A DNA stretch of 60,496 nucleotides from contig CAJODK010000004.1 of the NCBI GenBank assembly GCA_905233245.1, positions 1 through 60,496 on the forward strand. The letters run 5' to 3'. Of this stretch, positions 24,492 to 31,579 are shown piece by piece. This DNA is from an uncultured Prevotella sp. GTDB lineage: Bacteria > Bacteroidota > Bacteroidia > Bacteroidales > Bacteroidaceae. Positions within the stretch are counted from its first letter, which is position 1. Each line of letters starts with the position of its first letter. The position numbers were made by a program, and so were the translations under genes. A model generated the notes under the pieces. It ran no database searches. It had not been told where the DNA came from and saw nothing but the letters and a program-made list of their open reading frames with translations.

Positions 24492-24803
24492 TCAGCCTAC
24501 AACCAGAGAGAACCTCATGCCCAAAGCATTAGAGATAAGCATGAAGGTGGAGAGCTGCATGTCCGTCTGTCCCTTTTCGAGCGCTGAGATGTACTCACGC
24601 TTCTTGCCAATGCGCTCACCCAGTTGCTGCTGAGTCAGCTTCTGACGCTTACGCTCGTTACGCAGCAGCTCTGCATAATACCATGCCTCAGCCTTGGCCT
24701 GAAACTCCTTGCGCTCTGGCGAGCCTTCCGCACCATATTTCTCTGCGAATTTATCTTCCATCTTAGGCATCTTAGCCCACTTCTCGTCACTAATCTTCAT
24801 CAT
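24492..24803 (-). CDS. higA: HigA-like XRE-family antitoxin
   Basis: A 103-aa protein. The C-terminal half is a helix-turn-helix of the XRE/Cro type (KLTQQQLGERIGKKREYISALEKGQTDMQLSTF). The N-terminal ~45 residues are acidic and helical, as in HigA antitoxins that sit downstream of Gp49/HigB toxins. The start overlaps the toxin stop by 4 bp. It is expected to bind the toxin and repress the shared promoter. Repeat R3 begins 17 bp after the stop. Confidence 0.8.
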   Translation of the reverse strand: MMKISDEKWAKMPKMEDKFAEKYGAEGSPERKEFQAKAEAWYYAELLRNERKRQKLTQQQLGERIGKKREYISALEKGQTDMQLSTFMLISNALGMRFSLVVG

Positions 24804-25081
24804 AAACTATCCTCCCATTCTTTTAATAGACGTTCTGCTTTCTTTATCTCTGCCTTGTACTGTTTTGAACTCTTCTCAACAAACGAATTGAGCATCACCA
24901 TTCGCTTGCACTCCATGAAGTTGTCAGCATCAATGGCGAAGAGCACTGTGCGATACTCGTTGGTACCAAGAGATACACGCATTTCGTAGAACTCGGTCTT
25001 TTCCAGTCGCTTTACGAACTTATTGCTGACAACATACTTCGTGAGCATTATCTCGAACACATAATCGTACTTGTCCCTCAC
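24800..25081 (-). CDS. higB: HigB-like (Gp49 family) toxin, apparently 5'-frameshifted
   Basis: The readable frame (93 aa from GTG 25081) matches the RelE/HigB Gp49-type mRNA-interferase fold: KFVKRLEKTEFYEMRVSLGTNEYRTVLF and then a basic C-terminal helix. The family normally has about 20 more N-terminal residues. In the same frame upstream, codons for REFEEYYEGLPQRV continue back to a TAG. A well-placed ATG with its own promoter (25138-25140) reads MNELIRS in another frame and stops early. One inserted base near 25121-25126 would join the two into a normal toxin. So the toxin is probably inactivated, or made as a shortened GTG form. Confidence 0.7.
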   Translation of the reverse strand: MRDKYDYVFEIMLTKYVVSNKFVKRLEKTEFYEMRVSLGTNEYRTVLFAIDADNFMECKRMVMLNSFVEKSSKQYKAEIKKAERLLKEWEDSL

Positions 25082-25143
25082 TCTTTGGGGCAGTCCCTCG
25101 TAGTATTCTTCAAACTCCCGCTTCTAATCAACTCATTCATGTT

Positions 25144-25151
25144 GCAAAAGT
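25144..25151 (-). promoter_or_regulatory. Promoter -7 element of the higBA module
   Basis: TACTTTTG on the minus strand ends 4 nt before the ATG at 25138-25140. A leaderless transcript would result. Confidence 0.55.
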
Positions 25152-25202
25152 AATAAATTTATTACAATCGACAAAATATTTTCAAAAAAACTAACAAAAA
25201 AA

Positions 25203-25250
25203 ATCCCAAATAGTGCAACGAGCCCGTCAGGGAATTAAGTTTCTTTAGCA
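25203..25250. repeat. Cassette-boundary element R4
   Basis: TCCC (25204-25207) and GGGA (25230-25233) are again 30 bp end to end, followed by AGTTTCTTTAGCA ending at 25250, 8 bp from the hicB stop. The right half is identical to R2; the left arm is weaker. A T-run follows on the minus strand. Confidence 0.88.
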
Positions 25251-25257
25251 ACGGAAC

Positions 25258-25662
25258 TTACAGCAGGCTGAAGGACTGAAGCTCCTTGGTTAAGGAGAAT
25301 ACACCATTCTGTATCTTCTCCAACTGACGCTGGCGTGGCTTGTGCACTCCTGCAGCATAGTGCCACAGCTGACGCTCGTTGATACCCGTTATGCGACTGA
25401 GAGCCGCCTTGGTGAAGATGTTGCTGTAGTAATTGATAAACGTGGCAGCATCAATATGAAACTTCAACGTCACTTCACCCTGCAGAGATTCAGATGGCTC
25501 TATGCCAAGTTCCTTGCAGGACTCCAGATATACATTTATCGCCTCCTGCATGTTCTGCTCTATGTCCTGCAGGTTCTTTCCCGTAGCTATGACGGGAGCA
25601 CCCTCTACGTACGCGCTGAGATTATCTCCTGCATACTCTACTGTTACCAATACTTCTTTCAT
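25258..25662 (-). CDS. hicB: HicB-family antitoxin with C-terminal helix-turn-helix
   Basis: A 134-aa protein. The N-terminal ~70 residues form the HicB partial-RNase-H fold (VTVEYAGDNLSAYVEGAPVIATGKNL followed by helix DIEQNMQEAINVYLESCKEL). The C-terminus carries an XRE-like helix-turn-helix (KAALSRITGINERQLWHYAAG). It is expected to neutralise HicA and autoregulate. The gene begins 14 bp after hicA and ends 8 bp before repeat R4. Confidence 0.88.
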   Translation of the reverse strand: MKEVLVTVEYAGDNLSAYVEGAPVIATGKNLQDIEQNMQEAINVYLESCKELGIEPSESLQGEVTLKFHIDAATFINYYSNIFTKAALSRITGINERQLWHYAAGVHKPRQRQLEKIQNGVFSLTKELQSFSLL

Positions 25663-25676
25663 AAGTCCTTTCCTTT

Positions 25677-25868
25677 CTATTTCTTTATACCTGCTTGTCT
25701 GAGTATTGAATAATACGTACCTTTCTCTATACCTTTATTTCCGTGGTCAGGTACTACTGCCACGTGAGTGCCATCGGTATATACCATGTGACTGCCCGAT
25801 TGACGGACGAAACGGAAGCCATTCCGCTCCAGTTCCCTTATGACATCACGTACTTTCTTGTAACTCAT
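25677..25868 (-). CDS. hicA: HicA-family mRNA interferase toxin
   Basis: A 63-aa double-stranded-RNA-binding-fold toxin. MSYKKVRDVIRELERNGFRF is followed by the catalytic-histidine motif RQSGSHMVY and the closing segment YYSILRQAGI, all typical of HicA. I use the ATG at 25868; the longer open frame to 25979 adds residues that overlap the promoter and have no similarity to the family. It is first in the hicA-hicB operon with its own promoter. It is the module closest to clpB. Confidence 0.9.
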   Translation of the reverse strand: MSYKKVRDVIRELERNGFRFVRQSGSHMVYTDGTHVAVVPDHGNKGIEKGTYYSILRQAGIKK

Positions 25869-25885
25869 TTCTACTATTTTTGGTG

Positions 25886-25916
25886 CAAATGTAGTAAAAT
25901 TATGAATAATACGCAA
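25886..25916 (-). promoter_or_regulatory. Promoter of hicAB
   Basis: On the minus strand TTG (25914-25916) and TACATTTG (25886-25893) are spaced 20 bp apart. Confidence 0.75.
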
Positions 25917-25948
25917 GAAAATCCACATTTTTTTTTCATGTTGAGCAT

Positions 25949-25981
25949 AAAAAAAAAGAGCGACACACTGTGGTGTCACTC
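25949..25981 (-). terminator. Terminator of clpB
   Basis: The 9-bp stem GAGTGACAC/GTGTCGCTC (one G-U pair, 6-nt loop) is followed on the minus strand by nine T. It separates clpB from the island. Confidence 0.9.
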
Positions 25982-26013
25982 TTGCGTTTGATGATTATAG
26001 TGGGAGTTGCGAC

Positions 26014-28122
26014 TTACTCATTGCGAAACTCGATGGTGCCGTCGGCGGTGCTGTCGATGGTGATGGGGGCCTCTTTGCTCACCGTGCCAGCGAGGAGCTG
26101 CTTGGAGAGGGCATTGAGGACATCACGCTGGATGGCGCGCTTGACGGGTCGGGCTCCGAAGGCGGGGTCGTAGCCTTCCTTGGCGAGGGTGGCGATGGTG
26201 GCATCGGTGACACGGAGGGTGAAGCCCTGCTGTGAGAGCATCTTGGCTACGCGCTGCATCTGCAGGCGTACGATGTCGCTAATCTGCTCCTCGGTGAGCT
26301 GATGGAAGTCGATAATCTCATCCACACGGTTGAGGAACTCTGGACGGATAGGGGGCTTGACCATGCCGTTGCCGTCGAGGATGGGTGCCTTGCCATAGAG
26401 CTGGTCCTTGGTGAGATTGGAGGTCATGATGATGATGGTGTTCTTGAAGTTTACGACACGTCCCTTGGAGTCGGTAAGTCGTCCATCATCAAGGACTTGC
26501 AGCAGGATGTTAAAGACATCGGTGTGGGCTTTCTCTATTTCGTCGAAGAGTACTACGGAGTAGGGTTTTCTCCTGACTGCCTCGGTGAGCTGGCCGCCCT
26601 CGTCGTAGCCTACGTATCCCGGAGGGGCGCCGATGAGTCGGCTGACGCTGTACTTCTCCTGATACTCGGACATGTCGATACGGGTAATCATCTGCTCGTC
26701 ATTGAAGAGGTAGTCAGCGAGTGCCTTGGCGAGTTCGGTCTTGCCGACGCCAGTGGTGCCGAGGAAGATGAAGCTGGCGATGGGGCGCTTGGGGTCTTGC
26801 AGTCCTGCCCGTGAACGGCGCACGGCGTCGCTGACGGCTGTGATGGCTTCCTCCTGTCCGATGACGCGCTTGTGGAGTTCGTCCTCGAGGTGCAGTAGTT
26901 TGTCGCGCTCGCTCTGCATCATGCGTGCTACGGGGATGCCTGTCCAGCGTGATACTACCTCTGCGATGTCGTCGGCTGTGACTTCCTCGCGTACCATCTT
27001 GTTCATGTTTCCATTCCCGTTCACGTTAGCGTTGATACGGTCCTGTAGCTCCTTCAGCTTGCCGTAGCGTATCTCTGCCACCTTGCCGTAGTTGCCCTCG
27101 CGCTCTGCCTTGTCGGCCTCGAAGCGCAGGCGTTCCATCTCCTGTTTGTCCTGCTGTATCCTGTCGGCGATATTCTTCTCGCTGACCCACTGTGAGCGCA
27201 GTCTCATCTCCTCGTCCTGGAGGGTGGCGATGGTCTTGTTGAGGGAGGCAAGTTTCTCCTTGTTGTCCTCGCGCTTGATGGCCTCGCGCTCTATCTCCAG
27301 TTGCTTGAGGCGTCGTGAGAGTTCGTCTATCTCCTCTGGCACGCTGTCGCGCTCCATGCGCAGTTTGGCTGCTGCCTCGTCCATGAGGTCGATGGCCTTG
27401 TCGGGGAGGAAGCGGTCGGAGATGTAGCGTGAGGAGAGTGTCACGGCGGCGATGCAGGCGTCGTCCTGTATGCGTACGCGGTGGTGATTCTCGTAGCGCT
27501 CCTTCAGTCCGCGGAGGATGGAGATGGCGGAGAGTTCGTCGGGTTCATCGACCATCACTATCTGGAAGCGTCGCTCGAGTGCCTTGTCCTTCTCGAAGTA
27601 CTTCTGGTACTCATTGAGCGTGGTGGCACCGATGGCACGCAGTTCGCCTCGCGCCAGGGCTGGTTTGAGGATATTGGCAGCATCCATCGCTCCCTCACCG
27701 CCTCCTGCACCCACGAGGGTGTGTATCTCGTCGATGAAGAGGATGATGCGTCCCTCAGACTCTATGACGGCGTTGATGACGCCCTTGAGTCGCTCCTCAA
27801 ATTCGCCCTTGTACTTGGCACCAGCCACGAGGGCACCCATATCGAGGGTGTATATCTCCTTGTTCTTCAGATTCTCAGGTACGTCACCGCGCACTATGCG
27901 CTGTGCCAGTCCCTCGGCAATGGCCGTCTTACCCGTGCCAGGTTCGCCTATGAGGATAGGGTTGTTCTTGGTACGGCGTGAGAGTATCTGCAGTACTCGG
28001 CGTATTTCATCGTCACGACCTATTACGGGGTCGAGTTTTCCGTTCTGGGCATCAGCGACGAGGTTCTTGCAGAACTTCTCGAGTGCCTCTTTGCCTGTCA
28101 TTTGTTGTTCTTGGTTCATCAT
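26014..28122 (-). CDS. clpB: ClpB disaggregase lacking the N-terminal domain
   Basis: A Hsp100 AAA+ protein that rescues aggregated proteins with DnaK. NBD1 has Walker [10 protein letters not shown] and Walker [10 protein letters not shown]. The coiled-coil middle domain (about 240-355) marks it as ClpB rather than ClpA/ClpC. NBD2 has GTTGVGKTE and [11 protein letters not shown]. At 702 aa it is about 150 residues shorter than usual: the whole N-domain is missing and the protein starts at the linker before NBD1. The start codon abuts a heptamer array (28123-28164). Hexamers at 27001-27036 add an Asn-rich [12 protein letters not shown] linker at the end of the middle domain. No Clp_N coding remnant is visible upstream. 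Confidence 0.93.
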   Translation of the reverse strand: MMNQEQQMTGKEALEKFCKNLVADAQNGKLDPVIGRDDEIRRVLQILSRRTKNNPILIGEPGTGKTAIAEGLAQRIVRGDVPENLKNKEIYTLDMGALVAGAKYKGEFEERLKGVINAVIESEGRIILFIDEIHTLVGAGGGEGAMDAANILKPALARGELRAIGATTLNEYQKYFEKDKALERRFQIVMVDEPDELSAISILRGLKERYENHHRVRIQDDACIAAVTLSSRYISDRFLPDKAIDLMDEAAAKLRMERDSVPEEIDELSRRLKQLEIEREAIKREDNKEKLASLNKTIATLQDEEMRLRSQWVSEKNIADRIQQDKQEMERLRFEADKAEREGNYGKVAEIRYGKLKELQDRINANVNGNGNMNKMVREEVTADDIAEVVSRWTGIPVARMMQSERDKLLHLEDELHKRVIGQEEAITAVSDAVRRSRAGLQDPKRPIASFIFLGTTGVGKTELAKALADYLFNDEQMITRIDMSEYQEKYSVSRLIGAPPGYVGYDEGGQLTEAVRRKPYSVVLFDEIEKAHTDVFNILLQVLDDGRLTDSKGRVVNFKNTIIIMTSNLTKDQLYGKAPILDGNGMVKPPIRPEFLNRVDEIIDFHQLTEEQISDIVRLQMQRVAKMLSQQGFTLRVTDATIATLAKEGYDPAFGARPVKRAIQRDVLNALSKQLLAGTVSKEAPITIDSTADGTIEFRNE
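27001..27036. repeat. Hexamer repeat x6 in clpB
   Basis: GTTCAT, GTTTCC, ATTCCC, GTTCAC, GTTAGC and GTTGAT on the plus strand encode Asn at every second residue on the minus strand. Confidence 0.85.
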
Positions 28123-28164
28123 GATAATTGAAAATTGAAAATTGATAGTTGAAAATTGATAATT
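28123..28164. repeat. Heptamer repeat x6 abutting the clpB start codon
   Basis: GATAATT, GAAAATT, GAAAATT, GATAGTT, GAAAATT and GATAATT lie directly upstream of the clpB ATG. Confidence 0.9.
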
Positions 28165-28295
28165 TATTTACTGGGCTGTGCACAAATGTTGTTCCAAGGG
28201 ACGGTGTGGTGACAATATGGCGCAAGTGATACGACAAAATGACAAAAAGGATAGTTAAAGTTTGCCAAATATATGCACATATGAATAATAATGTG

Positions 28296-28303
28296 TACCT
28301 TTG
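28296..28303 (+). promoter_or_regulatory. Promoter -7 element of the GT2-efflux-fucosidase operon
   Basis: TACCTTTG, 24 nt before the proposed glycosyltransferase ATG. No clear -33 TTG is present. Confidence 0.6.
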
Positions 28304-28327
28304 CGTGTTCTATTGTCAAGAAAGGCG

Positions 28328-29149
28328 ATGATAAAGTTCTGTATCATAACATGCACCTACAACGCTGAAAGGCTCATTCAGCGCACCCTGGACAGTGTGG
28401 CCAGCCAGACATGGAGTAGGGTGCACCACCTCATAATAGACGGGGCGTCGAGTGACGATACTGTGCGTATCGTCAACGATACGGCACAAGCGCCTACGAT
28501 ACGTGGCGAAGCCACTACGATACGCCCTGCGGGCTACGATAACGGGAAGAAGGTGACGATAGTGAGTGAGCCTGACAAGGGACTGTATGATGCGATGAAC
28601 AAAGGACTGCGGCTCGCTGACGGCGACTACGTGCTGTTTCTTAATGCGGGCGACACCTTCGCTAGTAGCGAGACGCTTCAGCAGATAGCTGAAGCAATCA
28701 ACGGGAACGTTAACGGGTTGCCTGGCGTGATATACGGCGATACGGACATAGTGGATGCAGCGAATCACTACGTGGGGAAGAGAGAGCACGACCCGCCCGA
28801 GACGCTGACATGGCGCTCATTCCAGAACGGGATGCTAGTGTGCCATCAGGCATTCTACGTGAGGACGGACATAGCCAAGGAGGTGACGTACGACATGCAG
28901 TACCGATTCTCAGCCGATGTGGACTGGTGCATCAGGGTGATGAAGGTATGCGAGGAGCGCGGGCTGACGCTGCTGAATATGCACAGGGTGCTGTGCCACT
29001 TCCTGGCTGGCGGCATGACGATAAAGAATCACAGAGAGTCCCTGCAGGAGCGGTTCCATATCATGGTGAAGCACTACGGACTGTGGACGACGATAAAGAA
29101 ACATATAGGTTTTGTGATAAACAAAAACAAAGACAAAGAAAAGAATTGA
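28328..29149 (+). CDS. Glycosyltransferase family 2 protein
   Basis: A 273-aa GT-A fold glycosyltransferase. The motifs CIITCTYNAERLIQRTLDSV, LIIDGASSDDT, SEPDKGLYDAMNKGL and LFLNAGD are those of family 2 enzymes that build surface polysaccharides. The donor sugar is not readable. I start it at ATG 28328, since an earlier GTG at 28301 lies in the promoter. A palindromic tandem insert (28476-28540) adds ~20 residues between the second strand and the SEPDKG motif. AACNNN hexamers (28700-28717) add Asn-Gly-Asn-Val-Asn-Gly, and the tail KNKDKEKN is also repeat-derived. It is first in a run of overlapping genes; its stop TGA overlaps the TTG start of tolC. Confidence 0.9.
   Translation: MIKFCIITCTYNAERLIQRTLDSVASQTWSRVHHLIIDGASSDDTVRIVNDTAQAPTIRGEATTIRPAGYDNGKKVTIVSEPDKGLYDAMNKGLRLADGDYVLFLNAGDTFASSETLQQIAEAINGNVNGLPGVIYGDTDIVDAANHYVGKREHDPPETLTWRSFQNGMLVCHQAFYVRTDIAKEVTYDMQYRFSADVDWCIRVMKVCEERGLTLLNMHRVLCHFLAGGMTIKNHRESLQERFHIMVKHYGLWTTIKKHIGFVINKNKDKEKN
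28476..28540. repeat. Palindromic ~20-bp tandem insert in the glycosyltransferase gene
   Basis: Three units begin ACGATACG (28476, 28496, 28517) and each then carries a short palindrome: GGC-GCC type, GTGGC-GAA-GCCAC, and GCCC-TGC-GGGC. A partial fourth ACGAT ends the array. Confidence 0.85.
28700..28717. repeat. AACNNN hexamer repeat x3 in the glycosyltransferase gene
   Basis: AACGGG, AACGTT, AACGGG; the same words appear in tamB at 14742-14765. Confidence 0.75.
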
Positions 29150-30606
29150 AAAAGGCATTATACATATTGTTTGGGTTAGCGTTAGGGTTAACGTTGCCCA
29201 TCCAGGCGGAGGTGCTGTCGCTGGACTCATGCAGGGCGAGGGCCCTGCGTGCCAATAAGCAGATACAGATGGCACGCATGAGTCAGGAGGCGGCAGTCAA
29301 TGCACGCAAGATGGCGCGCACCAAGTACCTGCCACACATAGACCTGACGGGAGGATATATGTACTCCTCCCGTGAGATATCACTACTGAACGACGCACAG
29401 AAGTTGACGCTGAGCAATATGGGAACGACAACGGTGGTGCCCATGACACCCTATGCAACGAGCGTCATACACGAACTGATTCAGAACGGTGCCCTGAGCA
29501 GGGAGACGGGAATCGAGATAGCGAGAGGTTTGAATGAACTGCGCGAAGGTCTCAACAGCGCAGGACAGGAAGTAGTGGATGCGCTGGCTACCAATACCCA
29601 CCATATCTTCATGGCATCGGCGATGCTGACACAACCGCTTTTCATGGGCGGCGCCATCACGGCAGGCAACAGGATAGCCGACCTCACGGAGCACATGGCA
29701 GCCACCAACATAGAACAGAAGGAGAGCGACGTGACGTACGTGGTGGACAATGCCTACTGGACTGTGGTGTCGCTGAGCCAGAAACAGCGTCTGGCGCATG
29801 ACTACCTGGCGCTGGTGGAGAAGCTAAATGCCGACGTGCACAAGATGATAAAAGAGGGCGTGGCTACGCGTGCCGACGGACTGAAGGTGGATGTGGCCGT
29901 CAACGAGGCCGACATGGCAAAGACGCAGGTGGACAACGGACTGGCTCTGGCCAAGATGTACCTCTGCCAGCAGTGTGGCATGCCTATCAGCGATGATATC
30001 ACGCTGGAGGATGAGGGCGCAAGCGCTAACGGGAACGATAACGGGAACGATAACGGGAACTATGAGGACCGCAGGGAACTGCAGATGCTCAACGACCAGA
30101 TAGAAATAAGCAAACAGCAGGTAAAAGTGGCAAAGGCGGCCTACATGCCGCAGTTGGCTCTGACAGGTGGCGCAATATTTACCAATCCCAGTGTGTACAA
30201 CAGTTTTGAAAGGAAGTTCAAGGGCAACTTCACCGTTGGTGTGATGCTCAAAGTGCCCGTGCTGGACTGGGGTGAGAATATGTACAAGGTGAGGATGGCA
30301 AAGTGTAACACCAACCTCGCACGCCTCAATTACGACGAGGCACATGACAAGATAGAACTGCAGGTGGAGCAGAGCCGATTCAAACTGCGTGAGGCAAACA
30401 AGAACCTCACTTCTGCCACCAAGAACATACAGAGTGCCGAGGAGAATCTCAGGTGCGCCAACGTGGGATTCAAGGAGGGCGTGATGAACACTACCGACGT
30501 GATGGCGGCACAGACGGCATGGATGAAGGCACACTCACAACTCATCGATGCCAACATAAACGTGATACTGAGTAAGATAGCATTAGACAAAGCATATGGA
30601 AAGTAA
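29146..30606 (+). CDS. TolC-family outer-membrane efflux protein
   Basis: A 486-aa outer-membrane factor: signal peptide, then the two repeated TolC helical/barrel halves (LDSCRARALRANKQIQMARMS; later ISKQQVKVAKAAYMPQLALTGG). It forms the outer-membrane exit of a tripartite pump with the HlyD protein downstream. The start is TTG at 29146, overlapping the previous stop (TTGA). The core of the signal peptide is encoded by GTTANN hexamers (29175-29198). A 36-bp AACGGG/AACGAT array (30028-30063) inserts Asn-Gly-Asn-Asp repeats between the two halves. It overlaps the next gene by 11 bp. Confidence 0.92.
   Translation: MKKALYILFGLALGLTLPIQAEVLSLDSCRARALRANKQIQMARMSQEAAVNARKMARTKYLPHIDLTGGYMYSSREISLLNDAQKLTLSNMGTTTVVPMTPYATSVIHELIQNGALSRETGIEIARGLNELREGLNSAGQEVVDALATNTHHIFMASAMLTQPLFMGGAITAGNRIADLTEHMAATNIEQKESDVTYVVDNAYWTVVSLSQKQRLAHDYLALVEKLNADVHKMIKEGVATRADGLKVDVAVNEADMAKTQVDNGLALAKMYLCQQCGMPISDDITLEDEGASANGNDNGNDNGNYEDRRELQMLNDQIEISKQQVKVAKAAYMPQLALTGGAIFTNPSVYNSFERKFKGNFTVGVMLKVPVLDWGENMYKVRMAKCNTNLARLNYDEAHDKIELQVEQSRFKLREANKNLTSATKNIQSAEENLRCANVGFKEGVMNTTDVMAAQTAWMKAHSQLIDANINVILSKIALDKAYGK
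29175..29198. repeat. Hexamer repeat x4 in the tolC signal-peptide coding region
   Basis: GTTAGC, GTTAGG, GTTAAC, GTTGCC; read in a phase that yields Leu at every second residue. Confidence 0.8.
30028..30063. repeat. AACNNN hexamer repeat x6 in tolC
   Basis: AACGGG and AACGAT alternate five times and end with AACTAT. Confidence 0.92.
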
Positions 30607-31579
30607 GGAACAGAAGCGAAGCGTGATGATAGCAGTGGCTATATTCACTGCTGTGGTGTTTATCGTGGGACTGATAGGATTCTTCACCATCGGTCATGAC
30701 GATGAGATAATACAGGGACAGATAGAGGTGGAGGAATACCGCGTGTCGAGCAAGGTGCCCTCAAGGGTGCTGCGAATCTATGTCAAGGAGGGCGACTACG
30801 TGCATGCAGGCGATACGCTCGCTGTGCTCGACGCCCCTGAGGTAGAGGCCAAGGCACAACAGGCACAGGGCATGGAGAGTGCCGCTGCTGCCATGAGTGA
30901 CATGGCGCAGGCTGGAGCACGCCAGGAACAGATACAGGGTGCCTACCAACTATGGCAGCAGGCTCAGTCGGCATACAATATAGCCAAGAAGTCGTACGAG
31001 CGCATGCAGCACCTCTATGACGAGGGAGTGGTGAGCGAACAGAAGCGCGATGAGGCATACGCACAGTACAAGGTGATGGAGGCGCAGGAGAAGGCCGCCA
31101 AGAGTCAGTATGACATGGCGAAGAACGGTGCCCGCCGTGAGGAGAAGGCTGCTGCCAAGGCTCAGGTGACAAGTGCCAAGGGTGCCGTGCAGGAGGTCAA
31201 CTCCTTCCGACGTGAGACTGTACAGATAGCCCAGATGGAGGGCGAGGTGAACACTATCTATTCCAAGGTGGGCGAGCTCGTAGGTGCAGGCAGCCCTATC
31301 ATGACCATCTCCATTATGAATGATATGTGGGGCGACTTCAATATACGTGAAGACCAACTCAAGGGCATGAAAATGGGCGACGTCATAAAGGCATACCTCC
31401 CAGCCTTCGACAAGGAGGTGGAGATGAAGGTGTATTCCATCAAGGACGAGGGTTCGTACGCTACGTGGAAGGCTACAAAGTCCAACGGCCAGTATGACAT
31501 GAAGACCTTTGAGGTCAAGGCACGTCCGACAAAGAAGTTCGAAGGTCTGAGACCTGGCATGTCGGTAGTCCTCAAATGA
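30596..31579 (+). CDS. HlyD-family periplasmic adaptor (membrane fusion) protein
   Basis: A 327-aa adaptor with one N-terminal transmembrane helix (about 10-32) and a biotinyl-lipoyl-like half (VSSKVPSRVLRIYVKEGDYVHAGDTLAVLD). An Ala/Gln-rich alpha-hairpin (about 85-200) precedes the second lipoyl half and beta-barrel (EGEVNTIYSKVGELVGAGSPIM). It links inner-membrane permeases to TolC. It overlaps tolC by 11 bp upstream and the first permease by 4 bp (ATGA) downstream. Confidence 0.92.
   Translation: MESKEQKRSVMIAVAIFTAVVFIVGLIGFFTIGHDDEIIQGQIEVEEYRVSSKVPSRVLRIYVKEGDYVHAGDTLAVLDAPEVEAKAQQAQGMESAAAAMSDMAQAGARQEQIQGAYQLWQQAQSAYNIAKKSYERMQHLYDEGVVSEQKRDEAYAQYKVMEAQEKAAKSQYDMAKNGARREEKAAAKAQVTSAKGAVQEVNSFRRETVQIAQMEGEVNTIYSKVGELVGAGSPIMTISIMNDMWGDFNIREDQLKGMKMGDVIKAYLPAFDKEVEMKVYSIKDEGSYATWKATKSNGQYDMKTFEVKARPTKKFEGLRPGMSVVLK

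Noticed and set aside
21375..25250. Reading R1-R4 as integron attC sites
   Set aside because: The GTTRRRY and RYYYAAC core boxes of attC are absent and no integron tyrosine integrase is present. The cassette-like layout stands, but not the integron label.
25869..25979. N-terminal extension of HicA
   Set aside because: It spans the promoter and part of the clpB terminator, and the HicA fold begins at the ATG at 25868.
16700..26000. attL/attR duplication of the tRNA-Leu 3' end bounding the island
   Set aside because: No second copy of the tRNA-Leu T-arm/acceptor sequence was seen up to clpB, and no integrase is present.
28301..28327. GTG start for the glycosyltransferase at 28301
   Set aside because: The GTG overlaps the -7 element, so it cannot be in the mRNA; ATG 28328 starts the GT2 fold.
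28810..29145. Upstream extension of the tolC frame inside the glycosyltransferase gene
   Set aside because: The extension overlaps the GT2 gene in another frame. The signal peptide begins at TTG 29146, which overlaps the GT2 stop.
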